This document shows positions 9,791-18,367 of a stretch of 64,000 nt of DNA, one piece after another. Where the stretch lies: assembly GCF_024699945.1 (NCBI RefSeq), contig NZ_JAJOMY010000002.1:62001-126000 (forward strand). The letters are read 5' to 3'. The notes beneath the pieces were generated by a model, which was not told the origin of the DNA, did not search any database, and saw only the letters and a program-made list of their open reading frames with translations. Position 1 is the stretch's first letter, and each line of letters opens with the position of its first letter. Origin of the DNA: Phenylobacterium sp. J426. GTDB lineage: Bacteria > Pseudomonadota > Alphaproteobacteria > Caulobacterales > Caulobacteraceae. Both the position numbers and the translations under genes were made by a program.

Positions 9791-10142
9791 CGCCGCACGC
9801 GACGCCGCGCGTCACCCCCTCGGCGGGCGTGGGTGTTTCTGTAGGGTCGAGGGGCGGTCGCGTATCCGCTCGGTACTGTGGAATTCGCGTCACCTTTAGG
9901 CCGCCAAGCCCGTGGCGGGCGACAAGCTTCTGCCAGCCCAGAAACTCCTCAAGAGAGATGTCGTACCGGGCGCACAGCGCTTCAGCCGTGATAAGCCCGC
10001 GCCAGACGGCGGCTACGGCGATCGCCTTGCGTCTCGGGATCCAACGCTGACCGGGCTTTGGCAAGTCCTCAAGGGTCAGAGTACGGCCGAACGAATAGAC
10101 GATTGGGCGCACCGCATTCGCCGCATGCGGTTCATCGCTCAA
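9705..10142 (-). CDS. SciP-like DUF1153 regulator with extended C-terminus
   Basis: The first 90 residues match the layout of SciP, the small DNA-binding inhibitor of CtrA-dependent transcription in Caulobacter. Landmarks are the RWIPRRKA start of the helix-turn-helix and CARYDISLEEFLGWQKLVAR. SciP itself is about 90 residues, but this frame runs on for about 55 more residues of low-complexity sequence after RIPQYR. A one-base change would place a stop shortly after that point. I infer a paralogue, not the canonical sciP, because the first helix differs (AIAVAAVWRGLITAE). It probably binds DNA near CtrA-regulated promoters. Confidence 0.7.
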   Translation of the reverse strand: MSDEPHAANAVRPIVYSFGRTLTLEDLPKPGQRWIPRRKAIAVAAVWRGLITAEALCARYDISLEEFLGWQKLVARHGLGGLKVTRIPQYRADTRPPLDPTETPTPAEGVTRGVACGDDVYCADAATPLVDAPRTLALGSPPRSV

Positions 10143-10263
10143 CTTGAACCTCCCCCTACAGATCCCCGCCTGCAGCGTCCGGCGAAGCGGTTTCGCAACG
10201 GTTAACGGCTGTTCGCATCAGGTTTGCCAGTCGTTTAGATTTTTCTATCTAATCCTTGTGGCC

Positions 10264-10506
10264 ATGGCTGCCGCGAAACCCGATCTGCTGCAACAACTCG
10301 AATGCCTCGAAGTCCTGCTGCGCCGCCCCCTGCCGGCTGAGGTCGATCATCAGATCCTGGCGGCCGCCGCAGCCACTGTCCGGACGTTGGCGGACGAAGC
10401 GCGCGCGAGCGCGCGGATGCGGCCCGCCGCCCGCGCCGCGCTGCGAGGCTTCTTCTTCGAGGCGGGCGTCTCCGACGCGGTTATAGACCTGTTGGCGCCG
10501 GCCTAA
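10264..10506 (+). CDS. Small hypothetical protein, 80 aa
   Basis: From ATG 10264 the product reads DLLQQLECLEVLLRRPLPAE and ends in a helical segment GFFFEAGVSDAVIDLLAPA. GTG 10258 is an alternative start in the same frame. It lies divergent from the SciP-like gene. No domain is recognised. Confidence 0.5.
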   Translation: MAAAKPDLLQQLECLEVLLRRPLPAEVDHQILAAAAATVRTLADEARASARMRPAARAALRGFFFEAGVSDAVIDLLAPA

Positions 10507-10785
10507 GGCGCCGCTCTCTCGGGTGGGCCTTGACGGTTGACGATCAGGCGAGGGGGCGCGCCCCGGGTGTCTGGGTGTAATTCGCCGCTCCCCGGACCAC
10601 GCCCCGTTCAACGGCGCAATGTCTACCGACGCCGCAGGCCTGGGCTGCTCGCCGCGATATTCGGCGCCGCCATTCTGACGAGCCTGCGCAGCGAGATGCC
10701 TGTTTACCGCTCGGGAAGACTCTGGCGCCAGACTGAGGAGCCCGCGCGACATCGTCCGCGCCGGCGTCTCAGGAATGGGCGGTCG

Positions 10786-11061
10786 ATGCAGGACTATTAC
10801 GTGGAACATCATGCCATGGGCTGGGCGGTGCGCGCCGGAGAGGCGGCGCCGGTCCTGGGTTATCTCTCGAGCCGATACGAAGCGGTGGAGCATGCTCGCA
10901 AGCTGGCTCAGAAGACTTGGCGTGAGCGGCGCTGCCCCGCACGGGTGCATGTCGCGGATGCGCCTGGCTGGCGGGTCGAGTGGGCTTTTGGACGGGAGGC
11001 GTCGGGATACCGCGAAGGTTTGGCGCCAGCCCCGCAGCGACGCGCCCCTGTGCCGCGCTGA
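10786..11061 (+). CDS. DUF2188-like small protein
   Basis: The product of 91 residues from ATG 10786 begins QDYYVEHHAMGWAVRAGEA and continues YLSSRYEAVEHARKLAQ. The pattern of a 'W-x-V' strand followed by a helix of A/E/R residues is that of the DUF2188 fold. An AGGAATGGGCGG stretch precedes the start. The open frame extends upstream to 10537, but that part is Arg/Pro-rich and does not look coding. Confidence 0.5.
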   Translation: MQDYYVEHHAMGWAVRAGEAAPVLGYLSSRYEAVEHARKLAQKTWRERRCPARVHVADAPGWRVEWAFGREASGYREGLAPAPQRRAPVPR

Positions 11062-11143
11062 GCCGCCCGCGCCTTGGGCGCCCTGACCGATTGCGCTTAG
11101 TGTTTCCTGGCGGTGACGCGATCATCATCGTCGAGGGCAGGGA

Positions 11144-12364
11144 ATGACGGCGATCTCGGACCTGGATGTGCGAACGGCCTTTTTCGCCTGCGCGCTGGTA
11201 CAGTTCGGGGTCGCGGTCAGCATGCTGTTTGTCAGCAGCACCCGTCGGACCTATCCCGGCTTCCGGAGCTGGACCCTTTCGTTCGTCCTTACCGCTGGGG
11301 CCTTCGCGCTCTTTTCACAGCGCGGCGACGGCGCGCCGAGCTCAATCAATCTGCTGATCTCCAATGGTCTGTCGATGTTCGTCGCCCCGCTGCAGCTCGA
11401 CGGCCTGGTCCGCTTCCTCGGAACATCCCGCCTGCGCGAGTGGCGCGTCTTCAGCTTCGGACTTGGCGGATTAGGCGTCGCCGGTTTCGCCATCGGCCTC
11501 GCGCTGGGCGCAGACCTGGATCAGCGGATTCTGCTGTCTTCCTTTGCCATGACGCCTGCCCTGATCGCCATGCTGGCGCTTCTCCTGACGCGATTGGCGC
11601 GGGGTCGTTCGGCGGCCCTCGGTCTCCTGACCGGGGTGTGCCTCTTCGTCCTAGCAGGCGACGTCATCCGGATCGCGCTGGCGCTCCTGCCAGACGGACC
11701 GGGGCCGATCGGCGAGGATGCCGGTATGGCGGTGAGCGCCATCCTGGCCACCTTTGGTTCAGTCTTGTTGGCGACGGGCATGTTCGCCGCCAATGCGGAG
11801 CGACTGGAGCAGGAACTGCGCGCCAGCCAACGTAAGCTCACAGAACTCGCGTCCATTGATGATCTGACGGGCGTGCCGAACCGGCGAAGCTTCCATGAGC
11901 GCGGCGCGCTGCTCTGGAGCTTGTCTGCACGCTATGATCGTCCCCTTGCGGTGCTCGCCTGCGACGCCGATCACTTCAAGTCGATCAACGATCGCTTCGG
12001 CCACGCCGTCGGGGACGAGGTGCTTCGCGCGCTGGCTGCAACCTTGTCCGGCGGCAAGCGCGCCACGGACGTGTTAGGACGAATTGGAGGCGAGGAATTT
12101 GGCATGATCTTGCCGGAAACCGACGAGGTCGCCGCAGACCTCATCGCAGGGCGATTGATTGCCGCCGTGCGGGCGTTGCACTTCGGGCCAGCCGGTCCAG
12201 ATCGTTTGACCATCAGCATCGGCGTGGCGTTGCGCGGCGCCGAGGACGCCGATTTCCAGGCCACGTTGGCGCGCGCCGACCGGGCGCTTCTGCGGGCGAA
12301 GCGGCTCGGGCGCGACCGTCATCTAATGGCCGAGGTCGGCGCCACAGAGTCTGAGGGTTGTTGA
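11144..12364 (+). CDS. Membrane diguanylate cyclase (GGDEF)
   Basis: The first ~220 residues contain about six hydrophobic segments forming a membrane sensor. The C-terminal GGDEF domain (about 230-395) has the active-site GGEEF at about 315-319. An inhibitory I-site, RATD, lies five residues before it, so the enzyme should make c-di-GMP from two GTP and be product-inhibited. It lies directly upstream of the cellulose operon on the same strand. BcsA contains a c-di-GMP-binding PilZ domain, so this enzyme is the obvious candidate to activate cellulose synthesis. That link is inferred from position. Confidence 0.9.
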   Translation: MTAISDLDVRTAFFACALVQFGVAVSMLFVSSTRRTYPGFRSWTLSFVLTAGAFALFSQRGDGAPSSINLLISNGLSMFVAPLQLDGLVRFLGTSRLREWRVFSFGLGGLGVAGFAIGLALGADLDQRILLSSFAMTPALIAMLALLLTRLARGRSAALGLLTGVCLFVLAGDVIRIALALLPDGPGPIGEDAGMAVSAILATFGSVLLATGMFAANAERLEQELRASQRKLTELASIDDLTGVPNRRSFHERGALLWSLSARYDRPLAVLACDADHFKSINDRFGHAVGDEVLRALAATLSGGKRATDVLGRIGGEEFGMILPETDEVAADLIAGRLIAAVRALHFGPAGPDRLTISIGVALRGAEDADFQATLARADRALLRAKRLGRDRHLMAEVGATESEGC

Positions 12365-12575
12365 GCGCCACGTGCAGCAGCGACCTCTTCCAGCCGCCGC
12401 TCCTGCAAGTCAAAGTTGCCATTGTTCGCGCTTCGGTAGTCTATCCGCGCCTGACTTGCGCATACTCTGACGCCATCAGCGACAAGATTGCTCACCACCG
12501 CGTGAAATCGGCCTTTCCATTGTGTTTACCCAATGACCGATATATTCACGCCGAGCGGGAGAAGAGGCCTTCGCT

Positions 12576-13190
12576 GTGAGCGACGTCAACGCGCTGATCG
12601 GAAAAATGCGGGCGAATGTCGCCTATCGACAGTTCCAGCCCGAAGCGGCCCCGGAGACCCCGGCGTGGCCCGTGCTGGAGCGGATCGCGCGCGCTCAGGC
12701 CGCGGGTCAGGACGGCCCGTTGGTGCGGCAGGCGACCCAGGTGACGACTGCGTCAGGCCAGGAGCCGGCCGAGCCGCCGCAGCCCCAGGGAGGCCCGGCT
12801 CTAGCGGAGCGGACCAAGCCCGCCGCCGAAATTGAAGGCGTCGCGGAGGCGGCGACGCGACCGACGCTGCGCCGCCAAGCGCCGCCGTCTTTGGCCGCGT
12901 CGCCGCCGCAGACCGCGTTCGCGCTCAGCGGTCGAGCCCCGGCGCCCGCGGCGGAGCCTGCGATGGCCGCTTCTGCGCCGCGACCGCTGCGCCTCCAGCG
13001 CAGCGGTCAAGGGGCTGGCGATGGGGCGTTGGCGTCTTCTCCACAGTCTCCGGCGTCTCCACAGCCGTCGGGAGGTCTGCTGCTGCAACGCTATGCGCCC
13101 GTATCTCAAGGCGCAGGCCCGGCCGGCGCAGCCGCGTCAGGCAAGGCCTTGGCGGACATCTTCGCACGCCTGGGTCGCAAGGCCCCCTAG
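12576..13190 (+). CDS. bcsP: BcsP/BcsR-like cellulose biosynthesis protein
   Basis: This 204-residue protein has a short conserved head (DVNALIGKMRANVAYRQFQ then AWPVLERIA), a long Ala/Pro-rich linker, and a conserved tail KALADIFARLGRKA. That head-linker-tail layout is seen in BcsP-type proteins encoded just before bcsQ in proteobacterial cellulose operons. It starts at GTG 12576 and its stop abuts the bcsQ ATG. BcsP/BcsR proteins are thought to help localise or regulate the synthase together with BcsQ. Confidence 0.6.
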   Translation: MSDVNALIGKMRANVAYRQFQPEAAPETPAWPVLERIARAQAAGQDGPLVRQATQVTTASGQEPAEPPQPQGGPALAERTKPAAEIEGVAEAATRPTLRRQAPPSLAASPPQTAFALSGRAPAPAAEPAMAASAPRPLRLQRSGQGAGDGALASSPQSPASPQPSGGLLLQRYAPVSQGAGPAGAAASGKALADIFARLGRKAP

Positions 13191-13952
13191 ATGCCTTTGA
13201 TCGCCGTCGCGTCACCCAAGGGGGGCGTTGGGAAGACGACGCTGGCGGCGAACCTCGCAGTCTCGCTGCAGCGGCTTGGGCGGCAGGTGACCGCCGTCGA
13301 CTTTGATTCTCAGAACGCATTGCGGTTTCATCTGCTTCCGGATGGGCCGGCCACTCTGGGCATCGCGCGATGCGTCGCCATTGGCCGCTCCTGGCGCGAA
13401 ACTCTTCAGGTCGGCGAGAGCGGCGTTCGCGTGGCGCCTTACGGGGACTCAACGGCCGCTGAGCGACTGCACATGAAGGAAGCTCTCCTTGAGCAGCCGC
13501 TCGCCGAGTTGCTCAGCGAACTGCTCGACAGCGACGACGACATCCTGATCGCAGACACCGCGCCGGGCGAAGGCCGATTGCAGGCGCGTCTCGAAGGTCT
13601 CGCCGACATCAATCTGGTGGTGCTCCTGGCCGACGCCGGGTCCATGTCTCTGGTTCCGGGATTTCGCGACGGGCTGCTGCTGACGCCGGCGCACGCTGGC
13701 GCCCCTGAAACCCTGGCGATCCTCAACCAGGTCGACCCCCGCCGACGGTTGAGCCGTGACATCTCGGAGTTCATCGCCGGCCATCACGGGGGACGGTTTG
13801 TAGGCGCTGTTCACTACGATGAGGCGCTCGCCGAGGCGGCTGCGCATGGCAAGACCGTCGTCGAGGCGGCGCCGGAGAGCCTCGCCGCCCGGGACATCCG
13901 CGACATTGCGTCGCGCCTCGAGGCCCGATTGCGCGTCAGTCAGGAGGCGTGA
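13191..13952 (+). CDS. bcsQ: BcsQ, MinD/ParA-like ATPase
   Basis: The N-terminal deviant Walker A motif KGGVGKTT marks a MinD/ParA-type ATPase of 253 residues. AVDFDSQNALRFHLLPDG is the switch-I region typical of BcsQ (YhjQ). BcsQ proteins are associated with correct polar placement or activity of the cellulose synthase. The ATG directly follows the bcsP stop, and its stop at 13950-13952 precedes the bcsAB start by a few bases, so these genes are co-transcribed. Confidence 0.85.
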   Translation: MPLIAVASPKGGVGKTTLAANLAVSLQRLGRQVTAVDFDSQNALRFHLLPDGPATLGIARCVAIGRSWRETLQVGESGVRVAPYGDSTAAERLHMKEALLEQPLAELLSELLDSDDDILIADTAPGEGRLQARLEGLADINLVVLLADAGSMSLVPGFRDGLLLTPAHAGAPETLAILNQVDPRRRLSRDISEFIAGHHGGRFVGAVHYDEALAEAAAHGKTVVEAAPESLAARDIRDIASRLEARLRVSQEA

Positions 13953-13954
13953 AC

Positions 13955-16900
13955 ATGCCGGGGGGGATGATTCACCAGGCGCAAACCTGGATGCGGCCGT
14001 TGCTGGCCTCGAAGCCCGTCCAGGCGATCTTGCTGGTCGCTTCGGCGACGCTCATCCTGCTCGCCATCCTGGTTCCGCTGGACCGCGAAGCGCAACTCAT
14101 CTTTGGCCTGGCTGTGTTCGCGGCGGCCGCGGTGCTCGCCCAGCGCAGCGCCTCACGCCGCATGACCCTGCTGCTGGTCGTGATCTCAACGGTGCTGTCC
14201 ACCCGATACATCTGGTGGCGGCTCACCCAGACCCTCCACTTCGACAACCCGCTTTCGATGGGGCTTGGCATCGGCCTCTTCCTCGCCGAGCTCTATGCTT
14301 GGTTGATCCTCGTGCTGGGTTACGTCCAATGCGTTTGGCCGCTGGAGCGCAACATCCGGGAACTCGTCGGGCCGCCGGAGACCTGGCCCACGGTCGACAT
14401 CTATGTGCCGACCTACAACGAGAGCCTCGACATCGTTCAGGACACAGTGTTCGCGGCGATGGACCAGGATTATCCGCCCGACCGCTACAGGGTCTACATC
14501 CTTGACGACGGACGACGCCCAGAGTTCGAGGCGTTCGCGAAGGCGGTGGGGTGTGGCTATCTCACGCGCGGCGACAACCTCCACGCCAAGGCCGGCAATC
14601 TGAACGCAGCGATGAAGCGGACCGACGGGGAACTGATCTGCGTCTTCGACGCCGACCACGTCGCCACCCGCGCCTTTCTGCAATTCACGGTCGGCTGGTT
14701 CCAGGCCGATCCGAAGCTCGCCCTGCTGCAGACCCCGCACTTCTTCTATTCCCCTGACCCCGTTCAGCGGAACGTCGTAGCGGTGAAGGACATCCCCGGC
14801 GAAGGGGATCTCTTCTATGGCATCGTCCAGAAGGGCAATGACTTCTGGAACGCCGCCTTCTTTTGCGGCTCGTGCGCGATCATCCGCCGCCGCGCGCTCG
14901 CTGCGACCAACGGCTTCGCGGGCGAGACTGTGACCGAGGACGCGCATACCGCGCTCAAGCTTCAACGCATGGGCTGGAACACCGCCTATCTTAACGCCCG
15001 TCTGTCGGCCGGCTTGGCGACGGAGCGTCTGGCGCTGCATGTCGGCCAGCGGGCGCGCTGGGCGCGGGGAATGACCCAGATCTTCCGCATCGACAATCCG
15101 CTGTTCGGGCGCGGTCTGAGCTTCGGTCAGCGGCTCTGCTACCTCAATGCGATGCTGCATTTCCAGTTTCCGCTGCCGCGCATCGTCTTCCTGACCTCGC
15201 CCTTAGCCTATCTGCTGCTTGGGCAGAACATCATCGCGGCCAGTGCGCTCACCATCCTGGCCTTCGCCGGACCTCACCTGCTGTTCGCCGTGCTGGTCAA
15301 TGAACGCGTCCAGGGTCGTTATCGTCGGGCGTTCTGGGGCGAGGTCTATGAGGCGCTGATCTCGTTCCACCTCGTCGGGCCCGCCATCCTGCCGCTCATC
15401 GATCCGAAGCGCGGGAAGTTCAACGTCACGGACAAGGGCGGCCTGCTGGAAGAAGGCTACTTCGACTACAAGGTGCTCATGCCCCACCTCATCACCGTGG
15501 GTCTGCTGACCCTGGGGATCACAGTCGGCTTGGTGAAGATGGCCTTCCCGAAGGTCTTTGACGCCGCTCCGGAGACAATCCTACTTAACGTCGCTTGGAG
15601 CGTCTTCAGTTTGTTGATTCTCCTCACCTGCCTGGCGGTGGGCCGTGAGACCCGGCAGGTGCGCACCCGCGCCCATCTCGATGCCGAACTGCCCGTCCGG
15701 CTCTACTTCGAAGACGGTCACATCGCGGCCGCGACGACGGCCAACATCTCCATGGGGGGCATGGCCGTAAACGCCTCGCCCGAGGCTTTGACGGAGGGGC
15801 GCATTGTGACGCATGTCGAGGTGGAGGCGGCTGAGCGTAGGTTCGGCTTCCCCGTGCAAACGCTTGGGATCAATGGAGGCCGGTTGCGCTTGCAGTTCAC
15901 CGACATGTCGCTTGAGGCGCGTCGTGAGCTGGTTCGCGTCGTGATGGGCCGCGCCGACGCCTGGCCCGCTCCCGACGACCTCGCCACCTGGTCGGCCTGG
16001 CAGTCTTTCCTGGATTTGTGCCGTGCAAGCCTCTCGGTGCTGTTCTGGTGGCGGCTGGAGCGCGGGCCGCAGAAGCCGCGCAGCTGGCTCTCGCGGCTTC
16101 TGCGGCCCGCCGCAGCAGCCGCGCTGCTGCTGGCCGCGCCCCTAGCAGGATCGCCGGCCAAGGCCCAGACCGCGCCCGCGGCCACGCCCGGAGCCCCGGC
16201 TGCGCCGCAGGCGGGGCAACCCACGCAGGTCTCCGGGCGTGGCGCACGGACCGTATCGCTGACCCTCGAGGACCTCGCCCAAAGCCGCCCGCTGCGCCTG
16301 ATCAGCACCCTGGGGGAGGCGGGGGTGCCGTTCTCGCTCCGGCAAGATGAGGTCGTCACGCAAGCGCAGCTGGTGATGAATTTCGCCTATTCCCCGCAGC
16401 TGCTTTCGGACCTCAGCCACCTCAGCGTGCTGATGAACGACGAGATCGTCGGCACGATTCCCCTAGCCTCTGCGGGGGCAGGGGGCGTGACTGTGACTTT
16501 GCCGATCGATCCTGGTCTTTTCACCAACGAGAATCGGCTAGGTTTCCGTTTTGTGGGGCACTACACGCGCGGATGTGAAGATCCGCTGCATTCCACGCTC
16601 TGGGCGAATATCAGCAATACGCGGACGCGCCTCATCCTGACCCTGCAGAAGCTGTCGGTCGGGGATACTCTTTCGCGGCTTCCAGCGCCCATGTTCGACG
16701 AAAGCGATCCGCAGCCGCTGCGCCTGCCTTTCATCTTCGCGGGACCACCCTCCAACGAACTGTTGGCCTCGGCGGCGGCTGTGTCGTCCTACTTCGGGAT
16801 GAACGCCAGCTTCCGCGGCTTCCGCTTCCCGGTCAGCTATGGCGCCTTGCCGCCGGGCGACGGGGTTGTGGTGGCGCGCGCGGGCGCGCAGGTCGGCGGC

Positions 16901-18367
16901 TGGACGGCGCCGCCGGTCAGCGGGCCTTCCGTCAGCCTGGTCCGCAATCCCAACAATCCCTACGCGACGTTGTTAGTGGTCAGCGGCCCCAGCGATGCGG
17001 ATGTGCTCTCGGCGGCTCGGGTGCTCGCCGCGGCGCCCAAGTCCCTGTCCGGTCAGTCCGCCCTGGTTTCGCCGCTGCCGTTCGCCAAGCGGCGACCTTA
17101 CGACGCCCCGCGCTGGGTGGACACTCGTCGTCCGGTGCGTTTGGGCGAGTTGGTCAGCCCCGCCAATCTCGAAGGCTATGGGCTTCGTCCCGGCTTGCTG
17201 ACGGCGGAGTTCCGGACCGCCCCAGACCTATTCTTCTGGCCGCAGACCGGCGCCAAGCTGAGCTTCAGCTACAGGTATCCCGCCGGTCCTTGGCTCGATT
17301 ACAACATGTCGCGCCTCGATGTGCTCACCAACGACAAGTACATCCGCTCGATTACGCTGCGCCCTGATGGCGCTGTCGAACGCGCGCGCGACTTGGTGGG
17401 CGCCTCGGTGATCCAGCAAAAGGCGGCGATTGATATCCCTGGCTACAACATCTTCGGGCAGAACCAGCTGCAGTTCTTCTACGATCTGCATGTAACCAAG
17501 AAGGGCGCATGCCAGGGCGAAATCCCCACCGGCGTGCGCACAGGCATCGACGCCAATTCAAAGCTCGACCTGTCCCACGCCCATCATTTCTCACGACTGC
17601 CCGACCTCGCCTTCTTCGCCGGCGCCGGCTTCCCGTTCACCCGGGTGGCGGATCTCAGCGAAACCCTGGCGTTGCTGCCGGACTCGGTCCAGCCCGCCGA
17701 TGTCGAAGCGCTGCTCGCCCTCGCGGGGAGATTCGGCGACGCAACGGGCGCGCCCGCTATCGCGCTGAATGTCGCTCGCGTCGGCCAGGCAAGCAATCTG
17801 ACTGGCCGGGACTTGCTCGTGATCGGTCCGCTTGCTTTGACGGATTCGGCGCTCTTCCGGGAATCTCCCGTGCGGGGCGACGGTGGACGCTTGAGGGTCG
17901 CCTCGACCTCGCTCCTCGGCCGGATGTTCGCCCGCTTCGGCTCGAACGTCGATCGACCGGACCCAGCCGCCGCCGACGCCGCCCTCGTCACGGTCAGTGA
18001 TTTCGCAGGCGTGGTGAGCTGGCGCTCGCCGTTCGATCCCGAGCGGGTCGTCGTGGCGGTGCTGTCAGCGAACCCTCAGCGACGGGCGGAGATCGTCTAC
18101 GCGCTTGAGAAACCCGCCGCGAACGCGGCGATGCAGGGCGATCTGGCGGTGGCGACGGGAACGAGCTTCACCAGTTTCCGGGTGGCGCCGGGATTCTGGT
18201 CAGGGAAGCTGCCCTGGCATGTGGGTGTCATGTGGTGGGCGAGCCGCAATCCGCTGTTCATCGCCCTTGGCTTGTTGGCCGCCGCCGCGGTCGTCGGCTT
18301 GGCCATCTGGGCGGTGATGTCAGCGCTTGAGCGGACGCGACTGCGCGACGCAGGAGGTGAGGGATGA
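13955..18367 (+). CDS. bcsAB: Cellulose synthase, fused catalytic (BcsA) and regulatory (BcsB) subunits
   Basis: The 1470-residue protein fuses BcsA and BcsB. The BcsA part has membrane helices flanking a GT2 core: D183 region LDDGRRP, DAD at 232-234, TED at 327-329 and QRARW at 365-369, all needed to polymerise UDP-glucose. A PilZ c-di-GMP-binding domain follows at about 560-665, with the RxxxR-type arginines near 564 and NISMGG. From about residue 700 an Ala-rich hydrophobic segment ending SPAKAQ resembles the old BcsB signal sequence. The periplasmic BcsB domains and a final membrane helix (around 1430-1455) follow. ATG 13955 is preferred over GTG 13949 because an AGGAGG site lies at proper distance. 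Such fusions are known in Komagataeibacter. Confidence 0.93.
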   Translation: MPGGMIHQAQTWMRPLLASKPVQAILLVASATLILLAILVPLDREAQLIFGLAVFAAAAVLAQRSASRRMTLLLVVISTVLSTRYIWWRLTQTLHFDNPLSMGLGIGLFLAELYAWLILVLGYVQCVWPLERNIRELVGPPETWPTVDIYVPTYNESLDIVQDTVFAAMDQDYPPDRYRVYILDDGRRPEFEAFAKAVGCGYLTRGDNLHAKAGNLNAAMKRTDGELICVFDADHVATRAFLQFTVGWFQADPKLALLQTPHFFYSPDPVQRNVVAVKDIPGEGDLFYGIVQKGNDFWNAAFFCGSCAIIRRRALAATNGFAGETVTEDAHTALKLQRMGWNTAYLNARLSAGLATERLALHVGQRARWARGMTQIFRIDNPLFGRGLSFGQRLCYLNAMLHFQFPLPRIVFLTSPLAYLLLGQNIIAASALTILAFAGPHLLFAVLVNERVQGRYRRAFWGEVYEALISFHLVGPAILPLIDPKRGKFNVTDKGGLLEEGYFDYKVLMPHLITVGLLTLGITVGLVKMAFPKVFDAAPETILLNVAWSVFSLLILLTCLAVGRETRQVRTRAHLDAELPVRLYFEDGHIAAATTANISMGGMAVNASPEALTEGRIVTHVEVEAAERRFGFPVQTLGINGGRLRLQFTDMSLEARRELVRVVMGRADAWPAPDDLATWSAWQSFLDLCRASLSVLFWWRLERGPQKPRSWLSRLLRPAAAAALLLAAPLAGSPAKAQTAPAATPGAPAAPQAGQPTQVSGRGARTVSLTLEDLAQSRPLRLISTLGEAGVPFSLRQDEVVTQAQLVMNFAYSPQLLSDLSHLSVLMNDEIVGTIPLASAGAGGVTVTLPIDPGLFTNENRLGFRFVGHYTRGCEDPLHSTLWANISNTRTRLILTLQKLSVGDTLSRLPAPMFDESDPQPLRLPFIFAGPPSNELLASAAAVSSYFGMNASFRGFRFPVSYGALPPGDGVVVARAGAQVGGWTAPPVSGPSVSLVRNPNNPYATLLVVSGPSDADVLSAARVLAAAPKSLSGQSALVSPLPFAKRRPYDAPRWVDTRRPVRLGELVSPANLEGYGLRPGLLTAEFRTAPDLFFWPQTGAKLSFSYRYPAGPWLDYNMSRLDVLTNDKYIRSITLRPDGAVERARDLVGASVIQQKAAIDIPGYNIFGQNQLQFFYDLHVTKKGACQGEIPTGVRTGIDANSKLDLSHAHHFSRLPDLAFFAGAGFPFTRVADLSETLALLPDSVQPADVEALLALAGRFGDATGAPAIALNVARVGQASNLTGRDLLVIGPLALTDSALFRESPVRGDGGRLRVASTSLLGRMFARFGSNVDRPDPAAADAALVTVSDFAGVVSWRSPFDPERVVVAVLSANPQRRAEIVYALEKPAANAAMQGDLAVATGTSFTSFRVAPGFWSGKLPWHVGVMWWASRNPLFIALGLLAAAAVVGLAIWAVMSALERTRLRDAGGEG

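Noticed and set aside
12520..12546. TTGTGT and TATATT as a sigma-70 promoter of the bcs operon
   Set aside because: The spacing is only 15 bases and the matches are weak; it was not strong enough to list as a feature.
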